Positions 49,666 through 57,426 of a DNA stretch of 64,000 nt are shown here, piece by piece. Position 1 is the first letter of the stretch. Every line of letters starts with the position of its first letter. The translations under genes were made by a program, and so were the position numbers. The notes beneath the pieces are model-generated. The model was not told the DNA's origin and made no database searches. It saw only the letters and a program-made list of their open reading frames with translations. The stretch lies in NCBI GenBank assembly GCA_900546615.1, contig URDJ01000003.1:32396-96395 (forward strand), read 5' to 3'. The stretch comes from an uncultured Eubacteriales bacterium (GTDB lineage Bacteria; Bacillota; Clostridia; Oscillospirales; Oscillospiraceae).

Positions 49666-50697
49666 ATGTATATTACGGAGCGCGAGCTGCGCGGGCAGTT
49701 CGAGGCGCTTGAAAAGACCCTGGCGCTGCTCATGCAGTCGCGGGACAAGGCCAGGGCGCAGCTGGATGAGGTAAAGAAGCTCGTCGTCCTCGGCTGCGGG
49801 TCGAGCTATAGTCTGGCGAAGTCCGCGGCCATGCAATTTGCGCAGAAGACTGGGCGCGCGGCCTTTGCGCTTGCCGCCGGGGATCTGCTCGTAAATTTCG
49901 GCGACTACGCTAAGCTGCTCGAGGGCGCGACGCTCCTGCTGCTCTCTCGCTCCGGGGCGACAAGCGAGCTGGTGCGGGCGGCCTCTCTCTGCCGGGAGGG
50001 CTTCGGCTGCAGGGTGCTCTCCGTCTGCGCGAGGGAAAATGCGCCCGTCGAGGAGCTGGCCGACTGGTCGCTGAACATACCCTGGGCCTTTGACGAGGCC
50101 GTCTGCCAGACGCGGACGGTGTCGAACCTCTACGCAGCTGCGCTGGGCCTCGCCTGCATCGCCGGCGGGGACGAGGCCGGACTCGAGGCGCTCTCGAGGC
50201 TGCCGGCGCTGGCGCGGGACTTCTGCCCGAGACAGGAGCAGTCCCTGACGCTCGCGGCCTCGGAGGACTGGACCCGGGCCGTGGTGCTCGCGGACTCCGG
50301 CTGCGCGGGGCTGGCCGAGGAGGGCTCGCTGGCCTTCAAGGAGATCTGCCGCCGCGACTCAAACCACTACCACATGCTCGACTGCCGTCACGGGCCTATG
50401 GTACAGATATGCCCGGACACTCTGGTCATAGCCCTGCTCTCGAAGGGCGACCGCAAGCTGCAGGCGGCCCTGCTCGGGGACGTCGCGGCAAAAACCTCTC
50501 ACCTGCTGGTGCTCGACCGCGCGGACGGCGGGGACAAGCTGCCCGGGCGGCGCATACGCCTGCCGGACTGCGGCTCGGCGGACGCCGAGGCGATCTTCGG
50601 CCTTTACTGCATCCAGCTCGTCTGCTACCGCCACGCGCTGGGCCGGGGAGTCGATCCCGACAGCCCCGAGGGGCTTGAGCCGTGGATAAAGCTGTGA
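49666..50697 (+). CDS. SIS-domain sugar-phosphate isomerase/deaminase (AgaS/GlmS-like)
   Basis: A 343-residue protein with two SIS domains. Seen: VVLGCGSSYSLAKSAAMQFA, LLSRSGATSELVRAAS (sugar-phosphate loop), AVCQTRTVSNLYAAALGLAC, and EEGSLAFKEICRRDSNHYHMLDCRHGPM, a box of GlmS/AgaS-type isomerases. It probably deaminates or isomerises an amino-sugar phosphate delivered by the PTS. The gene follows the EIIC chimera, with GAAAGGAGCCGCTT as ribosome site. The next gene starts inside its end. Confidence 0.88.
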   Translation: MYITERELRGQFEALEKTLALLMQSRDKARAQLDEVKKLVVLGCGSSYSLAKSAAMQFAQKTGRAAFALAAGDLLVNFGDYAKLLEGATLLLLSRSGATSELVRAASLCREGFGCRVLSVCARENAPVEELADWSLNIPWAFDEAVCQTRTVSNLYAAALGLACIAGGDEAGLEALSRLPALARDFCPRQEQSLTLAASEDWTRAVVLADSGCAGLAEEGSLAFKEICRRDSNHYHMLDCRHGPMVQICPDTLVIALLSKGDRKLQAALLGDVAAKTSHLLVLDRADGGDKLPGRRIRLPDCGSADAEAIFGLYCIQLVCYRHALGRGVDPDSPEGLEPWIKL

Positions 50698-51983
50698 GCG
50701 CGCCGGAGCTGCTCGGCCTGCTCCGTGGCAGGGAGCGCGGCTCGAGGACCGGCGTCTGGTCCTGCTGCAGCGCGAACGAATACGTCATACGCGCCGCCCT
50801 GAGACGCGGGCTGGCGCGCAGCGCGCCCGTACTGGTCGAGGCCACTGCCAATCAGGTGGACCAGAACGGCGGCTATACAGGCATGAGGCCGGAAGATTTC
50901 CGGGACTTCCTCTTTGCCCTGTCTGACAGGGAGGGTTTCCCAAGGGAGCGGCTCATCCTTGGCGGGGACCATTTGGGACCTCTGACCTTCAGGAAGCTGC
51001 CCGCGGCGGAGGCCATGGACAGCGCCGAGACGCTGGTGCGCTGCTACGCCTCGGCGGGCTTTGCGAAACTTCACCTCGACACCAGCATGAAGCTGGCTGA
51101 CGACGACCCGGACGCGCGCCTGCCGGACGAGGTCATAGCGGCGAGGGCCGCGCGGCTCTGCGCCGCCGCCGAGGAGGAGGCCGCAAAGGCTGGCATTCGG
51201 CCGGTCTGCGTCATAGGCAGCGAGGTGCCGATACCCGGCGGGGCTGTGGAGAACGAGGACTCGGTGGCAGTGACGCGGCCCGGGGACTGCGAGGCGACGC
51301 TGCGCGCCTTCAAGACGGCCTTTGAGGACAGGGGCCTGAGCGCGGCATGGGAGCGGGTCATCGCCATAGTCGTGCAGCCGGGCGTGGAATTTGCCGACGA
51401 GTCTGTGGTAGAATATGACCGCGGGGCGGCGCGGGAGCTGATGCGCTGCCTCGACAAGTGGCCGGCTCTGGTGTTTGAGGGGCACTCGACGGACTATCAG
51501 CCGGCGGAGAAGCTGGCCGAGCTGGTCGAGGACGGGGTGGCGATACTCAAGGTCGGCCCGGCGCTGACCTTCGCCCTGCGCGAAGCGCTCTTTTCGCTGG
51601 AGCGGATAGAGCTGGAGCTTTCAAAGCTGCGGCCCTTCCCTCTGAGCCGCTTCCGCGAGACACTCGACTGGGTCATGTGCGAGGACGACAAATACTGGGG
51701 CGGCTACTATCACGGACGCGAGGCCGGCGTGAGGTATGCCCGGGCCTACAGTCTCTCCGACAGGGCAAGGTACTGCCTGCCCTCGCCGCGGGTCGAGGTA
51801 GCGCTGCGCACCCTGCTCGGGAACCTCGACCGCGAAGGAATACCTCTTGCGCTGCTGAGCCAGTACCTGCCCCTGCAATACCAGCGCCTGCGCTCGGGTG
51901 CGATAGGCGGCGACGCCGAGAGCCTGCTGCTCGACCGCATAGGCGACAGCATCGACCCCTATCTGGACGCCGTCTGCGGCTGA
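50682..51983 (+). CDS. D-tagatose-bisphosphate aldolase subunit (GatZ/KbaZ family)
   Basis: A 433-residue protein of the KbaZ/GatZ/AgaZ family, the noncatalytic partner of class II tagatose-1,6-bisphosphate aldolase (or a standalone enzyme in some bacteria). Seen: SCCSANEYVIRAALRRG, ILGGDHLGPLTFRKL, CVIGSEVPIPGGA, and FEGHSTDYQPAEKL. GTG 50682 has GAGGGG 8 bases upstream and overlaps the SIS gene; a second GTG at 50694 would give a 4-base overlap. The catalytic GatY/KbaY subunit is not in the window. Confidence 0.9.
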   Translation: MDKAVSAPELLGLLRGRERGSRTGVWSCCSANEYVIRAALRRGLARSAPVLVEATANQVDQNGGYTGMRPEDFRDFLFALSDREGFPRERLILGGDHLGPLTFRKLPAAEAMDSAETLVRCYASAGFAKLHLDTSMKLADDDPDARLPDEVIAARAARLCAAAEEEAAKAGIRPVCVIGSEVPIPGGAVENEDSVAVTRPGDCEATLRAFKTAFEDRGLSAAWERVIAIVVQPGVEFADESVVEYDRGAARELMRCLDKWPALVFEGHSTDYQPAEKLAELVEDGVAILKVGPALTFALREALFSLERIELELSKLRPFPLSRFRETLDWVMCEDDKYWGGYYHGREAGVRYARAYSLSDRARYCLPSPRVEVALRTLLGNLDREGIPLALLSQYLPLQYQRLRSGAIGGDAESLLLDRIGDSIDPYLDAVCG

Positions 51984-51992
51984 GGTGAGGCC

Positions 51993-52613
51993 GTGGCAAG
52001 GGCGATAATTTTCGACATGGACGGCACGCTGGTGGACTCCGCCGAGGGCGCGTGGCGCTCTCTCAACGCTGCGATGCGCCTCGCGGGCCTGCCGGAGATA
52101 CCGCGCGCCGAGGCCGGGCAGTTCATGGGCCCGCCGCTCGAGGTCTCGCTCCACCGTCGGGGCATATTCGGCGACAAGTACAAAATCGTCTGGGACGAAT
52201 TTGCAAAGGACTACGCCGAGCACGGCATAGAGTATACGAGGGCCGTGCCGGGCATGCCGGAGCTGCTGGGGAGGCTGCACGCACACGGGGTGCGGCTGGG
52301 CATAGCCACGAGCAAGCCTCAGGCCTACTGCGAGCGGACGCTGAGGCTCTGCGGCTTTCCCGACTGCTTCGAGGTGGTCGTGGGCAGCCTGCATAACGGC
52401 ATACCGGAGGACAAAGCGGCGGTGCTTCGCGAGGCGGTGATGGTCGGTGACCGGGCCTGGGACGTGCTCGCGGCGCGCGGGCTGGGACTCGACTGCATAG
52501 GTGTAGAGTTCTGCGGCTATGCCGGGCCGTCGGAGCTGGAGGACGCAGGCGCCGCAGCCGTGGCGAGGGATATCGCCGCGCTGGAGGCCCTGCTCATGAG
52601 GGAGGTCAGCTGA
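51993..52613 (+). CDS. HAD-superfamily sugar-phosphate phosphatase
   Basis: A 206-residue HAD phosphatase. Motif I DMDGTLVDS (nucleophile Asp), motif II in LGIATSKP, motif IV GDRAWDV. The cap region SLNAAMRLAGLPEIPRAEAGQFMGPPLE fits the beta-phosphoglucomutase/Gph group. GTG 51993 follows GAGGTGAGGCC. Its stop overlaps the ptsI start by one base. A role in removing a toxic sugar phosphate from this pathway is inferred from position. Confidence 0.88.
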   Translation: MARAIIFDMDGTLVDSAEGAWRSLNAAMRLAGLPEIPRAEAGQFMGPPLEVSLHRRGIFGDKYKIVWDEFAKDYAEHGIEYTRAVPGMPELLGRLHAHGVRLGIATSKPQAYCERTLRLCGFPDCFEVVVGSLHNGIPEDKAAVLREAVMVGDRAWDVLAARGLGLDCIGVEFCGYAGPSELEDAGAAAVARDIAALEALLMREVS

Positions 52614-54339
52614 TGGAGCTTAAAGGCAAGAGCGTATCGCCGGGCATACCATGGGCGCGGCCCTGGTCTACCGGCCCTTCGAGCCATGCATAAATGAACA
52701 ACCTCTGCCCGAGGGCGGCGAGGTCGAGGCGCTCCGGCGCTACGACGAGGCGCTGGCCCGGGCCGGGGCGGAGCTTGACGCGCTCGAGGCGCGGCTCACG
52801 GCGGATGAGCCGGATAAGGCTGCCGTCGTAGCGGCGCACAGGGACATACTGCGCGACCCGGCCATGGACGAGGAGATACGGCAGCTCGTGCGCGCGGAGC
52901 GGCTCTCGCCCGACTGCGCGGCGGCGAGGGTCTACGACATGTTCCGGGCCGTGCTCTCGCGCTCGAAGAACAAGCTCATGCGCGAGCGGGCTTCGGACCT
53001 CGCGGACGTGAAGCTCAGGCTGCTGCGCTGCTGGGCGGGCGAGCCGGAGCGCTCGCTGGCGAGCCTGGCGGGGCCGGTCATCGTCGTGGCGGAGGAGCTC
53101 TTCCCCTCGGACACGGCGGGGCTGGACAGGAAGAACGTGCTGGGCATCGTCACCGAGACCGGCGGCGCGACCTCGCACACGGCGATCATCGCGCGCGGCT
53201 ACGAGCTCCCCGCCGTCCTGGGCGTAGAGGGCGCGACGGAGCGCATATGCGAGGGCGAGTTTATCATTTGCGACGCTGAACGCGGGCTGGTGCTCACAGA
53301 GCCGGACGAGGCCGTGATAAAAGACTGCGAAGCCCGCGCCGCGGCCTTCAAAGAGAGGGCCGAAAACGAGCGCAAATTCCTCCGGGCTGTGCCCGTGACG
53401 CGGGACGGCACGAGGATAGAGATACTGCTGAACATAGGCTCGGGCGCCGGCCCGGAGCTGGAACGCGCGGAGTACTCCGACGGCAGCGGGCTGTTCAGGA
53501 CGGAGTTCCTCTACCAGAGCGGCGAGTGCCTGCCCGACGAGGCCGAGCAGTTTGAGGCGTATAAAAAGGTGCTTGCGGCCTTTGGCGGCAAGACTGTAAC
53601 GCTCAGGACGATGGACATAGGCGGCGACAAGCAGATCCCGGCGCTGGAGCTGCCCAAGGAGGAGAACCCCTTCCTCGGTCTGCGCGGCCTGCGGCTCTCG
53701 CTCGAGCGCGAGGCGGCGTTCAGGGCGCAGCTGAGGGCAGCGCTGCGGGCCTCGGCCTTCGGCAAGCTCAAGCTGATGCTGCCCATGGTCGGCGGTCTGG
53801 ACGAGCTTCGGGACACGAAGCGCATACTCGAGGAGGAGACGGCGAAGCTGACAGCGGAGGGCGCAGACTGGGACAGGGATATAAAGCTCGGCATCATGGT
53901 CGAGGTGCCCTCCGTGGCGCTCATAGCGGAGCACGCGGCGCGCGAGGCGGACTTTGCCAGCGTGGGCACGAACGACCTGACGCAGTACCTCTGCGCGGCG
54001 GACCGTGGCAACCCGCTGGTGCGCAGGTACTATCAGGAATATCACCCGGCGCTGTTCCGGCTGCTGGGCGAGCTGGCGCGGGCCTTCGGCGCGGCGGGCA
54101 AGGAGCTGGGCGTCTGCGGCGAGCTGGGCGGCGACGCGCTGGCGATACCGGCGCTCATAGGCCTCGGCATCCGCCGGCTCTCGATGGGCCCGGCGGCGCT
54201 GGCGAGGGCGAAAAAGGTCGTGTGCGGCCTCGATCTTGCGGAGGCTGAAAAGCTCGCCACGCGGGTCTGCTCGCTCGCGACGAACGACGAGGTCAGGGCG
54301 GCGCTCGAGAGCTTTGCCGCCGAAGGAAAGGTGGTTTGA
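52613..54339 (+). pseudogene. ptsI: PTS enzyme I with a frameshift near its N-terminus
   Basis: The ATG at 52613, after GGAGGTCAGCTG, begins MELKGKSVSPGI, exactly the start of enzyme I. One base is then missing near 52645-52650 (GGCATACCATGGGCG should read GGCATAGCCATGGGC or similar), after which the correct frame continues MGAALVYRPFEPCINEQPLPEGG to 54339. All later parts are intact: the GGATSHTAIIARGYELPAVLG phospho-His box, RTMDIGGDKQ, GTNDLTQYLCAAD and VCGELGGD. The ATG at 52651 could be a start but has no ribosome site and loses the SPGIA motif. Total reach fits a full enzyme I. Confidence 0.85.
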
Positions 54340-54343
54340 GTAC

Positions 54344-54610
54344 ATGTATACGCGCGAGATCGAGGTAAAAAATGAGACCGGCCTGCACGCGAGGCCGGCG
54401 TCGATGTTCGTGAATCTGGCAGGGACCTTCAAGTCGAAGATAGAACTGCAGCGCCTCGGCGAGGAGGACCGCTACAACGCCAAGAGCATCATCATGCTTC
54501 TCTCGCTTGGCCTCGAGCAGGGCGAAAAGGCCCTGTTGAGCGCCGAGGGCGAGGACGAAAAGGAGGCCGTCAACGCCCTGGCCGAGCTGGTAGCGGGTTT
54601 TGAGGATTAG
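54344..54610 (+). CDS. PTS phosphocarrier HPr-family protein
   Basis: An 88-residue HPr. It has the phospho-His motif TGLHARPAS (His15-16 region) and the segment NAKSIIMLLSLGLEQG, which holds a serine where Ser46 of HPr lies. ATG 54344, four bases after the enzyme I stop. A private enzyme I and HPr in one sugar cluster is unusual; a housekeeping copy elsewhere would normally suffice. Confidence 0.92.
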   Translation: MYTREIEVKNETGLHARPASMFVNLAGTFKSKIELQRLGEEDRYNAKSIIMLLSLGLEQGEKALLSAEGEDEKEAVNALAELVAGFED

Positions 54611-54619
54611 AAAATACGC

Positions 54620-54652
54620 AAAGAAGCCGGACGTTTTCACATCCGGCTTCTT
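54620..54652 (+). terminator. Terminator of the PTS cluster (bidirectional)
   Basis: AAGAAGCCGGA (54620-54630) pairs with TCCGGCTTCTT (54642-54652), then TTTAT. It separates HPr from the convergent molybdenum-hydroxylase operon. Confidence 0.88.
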
Positions 54653-54658
54653 TTTATA

Positions 54659-55048
54659 TCAGGTATTTCGCACGCTGCGGCGGGTCTCGGCGTAGTTGCG
54701 CAGGGCCGTCTTCAGGGCGAGTGCGGCCATCATGGCACAGTGTATGGACTCCTTCTCCAGCCCGCCGAAGAACTCGCTCAGGCCCCAGGCGTCCAGCAGA
54801 TACGCCTCCATCACCGGCTTGCCCAGCACCGCCTCAGCCGCTCTCGCGGCGCAGGCCTTCGCGGGCGGGCAGGCGCTCTCAGTGATCGTATAGCTTATCT
54901 CGGTCACGACGTCGCGTTTCGTGCTCAGGTAGTACACCAACTCGTCGCCGCAGTTCGGCTCCGCCGCGCGGCCCGTGGCCTCCCAGCTCTCGGGCACGCC
55001 CAGGCGCTCGGTCTTCGCCGCGTATTCGAGTATCAGCTCCCTGTTCAT
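54659..55048 (-). CDS. IscU/NifU-like iron-sulfur scaffold protein
   Basis: A 129-residue NifU-N/IscU-type scaffold: AAEPNCGDELVYYLS, the ACPPAKACAARAAE segment and KESIHCAMMAALALKTAL give three or more cysteines in the right order for 2Fe-2S assembly. The pattern differs from classical IscU (usually GxxxDP...CGD...SCK), as in the IscU-like proteins that sit in molybdenum hydroxylase operons. It is the last gene of that operon and starts 11 bases after the FAD subunit stop. Likely service: cluster delivery to the hydroxylase; inferred. Confidence 0.82.
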   Translation of the reverse strand: MNRELILEYAAKTERLGVPESWEATGRAAEPNCGDELVYYLSTKRDVVTEISYTITESACPPAKACAARAAEAVLGKPVMEAYLLDAWGLSEFFGGLEKESIHCAMMAALALKTALRNYAETRRSVRNT

Positions 55049-55059
55049 CTCCGACCTCC

Positions 55060-57426
55060 TCAGAAGCCCAGAAAACGGCGCAGAAGCACCTTCGCCATGT
55101 CGATCTTGTACTCGTTCATCTTGAGCGGCAGCGCGTGCTTCATGCTCAGCTCCGCGGCCTCGGCTGCTGTCTCAGCGTTCAGCACCCTGCCCTTCAGATA
55201 CGCCTCGACCTCGTCGAGCTTCATCGGTATCGGGGCGACTGCGCCCATGACGAGGCTCAGGTCTTCCACCCTGCCCTCGGCGTCGAGCTTGTACCAGCCC
55301 GCCACGGCGAGGACGGCGAAGTCGATGGACTTGCGCACGCGATACTTGCTGTAGGCAGCCACAGCGCCCTCGGGCAGCTTCGGCACTACTATCTCGACCA
55401 CCAGCTCGCCCGGCTCCAGCACACGGCTCACCTTCGTGTCACCCGCGAAGAACTCGCGCGCCGTCAGCGTGCGGCGGTCGGTCACGATCTTCGCATCGCA
55501 GGCGTAGAGCATGTTCGCCATGTCGCTCGGGTTCACGGCGAGGCAGCCGCAGTTGAAGCAGCGGTTTACCTCGCATTTTACGGCGCTCTCGTCGAGGGCG
55601 CCCACGTCCTCTTTGTCGAGCGCGCGCTCGTCATCGCCCAGCTGCGGCTGTTTCTGCGCGCAGCTCGTGCAGGAGCAGCCCTCAGCGAAGCTCAGCAGCG
55701 CACCCCTCGGGCGGGCCTTGACCTTAGTCTCCACCGGCAGCTCGGGCAGGCCGCAGCCGGCGTTCATCGCTATCGCCGCAGCCTTGCCGCCGGCGATGGC
55801 CTTGATGACCGTTGCGGGGCCGGTCACGGCGTCGCCCGCGGCGTAGACGCCCGCCAGGGCCGTGGAGCCGTCTGCGGCGGCGACTATGCGTCCGCGCTCG
55901 GAGGCCACCGCGCCCTCGAGATAGCCGAGGTCGGAGGCCTGGCCGACAGCCATCATGACACAGTCGGCGGCGATCTCACTGAACTCGCCCTCGATGGTGA
56001 CGGTCTTCATCCTGCCGCCCTCTACGGGGAAGCTGCGGCAGGCGGCCATTCGCAGGGCGCGCACCTTGCCTTTTTCATCCGTCAGCACCTCGTCAGGCGC
56101 ATAGTTGTTGAGTATCTCCACGCCGTCCGCCAGGGCCCTTTCGATCTCCTCCTCGTTCGCGGCCATGCCCTCGCGCGGCTTGCGCACGACCATGGTCACG
56201 CGCTCGGCGCCCAGACGCTTTGCGGCTATCGCCACGTCCATGGCGACGTTGCCGCCGCCCACGACCACGACGTCCGAGCCGGGCTTCACAGCCGTGCCCG
56301 CGTTCACGTCGATGAGGAACTCCAGGCCGAAGGTGCTGTGCTCCTCGCCCTTCATGCCGATGAGCGGGCGCTTCCAGGTGCCGGAATCGAGCAGCACGCA
56401 GTCGGAAGCCTTCCGCAGCTCCCCGAGCGTCACGTCGCGCCCGACCTCGCAATTGCAGCTAAACTCCACGCCCATGGCGCGCAGGGCGTCTATGAACCTG
56501 CCGAGCACGTCCTTCGGCAGACGGTAGGCGGGGATGGCATATCTCAGGCAGCCGCCCGGCTCGGGCAGGCGCTCGTAGAGCGTGACCTTCCAGCCGGCCT
56601 CGCGCAGGTAGTACGCCGCGGCAAGGCCCGAGGGGCCGGAGCCTATTATGGAGGCGGATTTGCCGTTTTCGGCCGCGGGGGCCTTCATGAACTTTTCGGC
56701 GTTAGCGAGGATGTAGTCGCCCACGGAGCGCTCCACCGCGCCCACGTTCAGGCTCTCGTCATACTTCTGCCTGTTGCAGCCCTCCATGCAGAAATGGGCG
56801 CAGACACGGCTCGTGATGGCGGGCATGGGGTTGACCTCGAGGATGATGGCCGCGGCCTCGTCCATTTTGCCCTCGCGCATCTTCTGCATGTAGGCGGGGA
56901 TATCGGTGTGCGCAGGGCATTTGCCGGTGCAGGCGGTCTCCGTCACCTTCGCCGCGCCGAAGATGGAGTGGTAGCGGTTTTCGCCCATCATTGCACTGCA
57001 GAGGTTGCCGTCCTTGCGGGCGCAGTTTATCTTGCCGCCGAGTATGTCGGGGTAGCGATAGTACCAGCAGCGCACGTCCTGGCAGATGTTGCCCGCGACG
57101 GTGGCGGTGTTGCGCAGGTTCGGGGTGGCGACGCTCCTGGCGGCGTCAGCCACGGCGGCCCAGCCGTTCTTCACGGTCTCGCTGTCGGCCACAGCCCTGA
57201 GCGTGGCCCCGGCTCCTATGTGAAGGCCGTCCTCGCGGCGCTCTATCCTGTCGAAGCCGGGGATGCGTTTGAGGCTGACGACGGTCTCGGGATAGCTGTC
57301 GAGCAGCCCGTCCTTGAGGACGCCGAGCAGGTCGGTGCCGCCTCCCATGGCCACGGCGCCCGGCTGCGACATGAGGCCGACGGCCTCGTTCAGGCTCTCG
57401 GGAGCCTCATACTGGAATCTCTTCAT
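55060..57426 (-). CDS. FAD subunit of a molybdenum hydroxylase with an inserted GltD-like NAD(P)H:FAD/Fe-S module
   Basis: A 788-residue protein. Residues 1-163 are the N-terminal half of a CoxM-type FAD domain (AMGGGTDLLGVLKDG, IGAGATLRAVA, ATPNLRNTATVAGNICQDVRCWYYRYP). Residues about 164-625 are a whole GltD-like module: 4Fe-4S cysteines (ACTGKCPAHTDIP, CAHFCMEGCNR), a dinucleotide fold IIGSGPSGLAAAYYLREAGWKVTLYE, and a second DVVVVGGGNVAMDVAIAAKRLGAERVTMV. From about 618 the CoxM fold resumes (CGCLAVNPSDMANMLYACDAKIVTDRRTLTAREFF). So a GltD unit sits inside the CoxM fold at the site where 4-hydroxybenzoyl-CoA reductase holds its extra 4Fe-4S loop. Extra cysteines (SCTSCAQK, KCEVNRCFNCGC) mark the joins. 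Overlaps the large subunit by 4 bases. Confidence 0.88.
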   Translation of the reverse strand: MKRFQYEAPESLNEAVGLMSQPGAVAMGGGTDLLGVLKDGLLDSYPETVVSLKRIPGFDRIERREDGLHIGAGATLRAVADSETVKNGWAAVADAARSVATPNLRNTATVAGNICQDVRCWYYRYPDILGGKINCARKDGNLCSAMMGENRYHSIFGAAKVTETACTGKCPAHTDIPAYMQKMREGKMDEAAAIILEVNPMPAITSRVCAHFCMEGCNRQKYDESLNVGAVERSVGDYILANAEKFMKAPAAENGKSASIIGSGPSGLAAAYYLREAGWKVTLYERLPEPGGCLRYAIPAYRLPKDVLGRFIDALRAMGVEFSCNCEVGRDVTLGELRKASDCVLLDSGTWKRPLIGMKGEEHSTFGLEFLIDVNAGTAVKPGSDVVVVGGGNVAMDVAIAAKRLGAERVTMVVRKPREGMAANEEEIERALADGVEILNNYAPDEVLTDEKGKVRALRMAACRSFPVEGGRMKTVTIEGEFSEIAADCVMMAVGQASDLGYLEGAVASERGRIVAAADGSTALAGVYAAGDAVTGPATVIKAIAGGKAAAIAMNAGCGLPELPVETKVKARPRGALLSFAEGCSCTSCAQKQPQLGDDERALDKEDVGALDESAVKCEVNRCFNCGCLAVNPSDMANMLYACDAKIVTDRRTLTAREFFAGDTKVSRVLEPGELVVEIVVPKLPEGAVAAYSKYRVRKSIDFAVLAVAGWYKLDAEGRVEDLSLVMGAVAPIPMKLDEVEAYLKGRVLNAETAAEAAELSMKHALPLKMNEYKIDMAKVLLRRFLGF

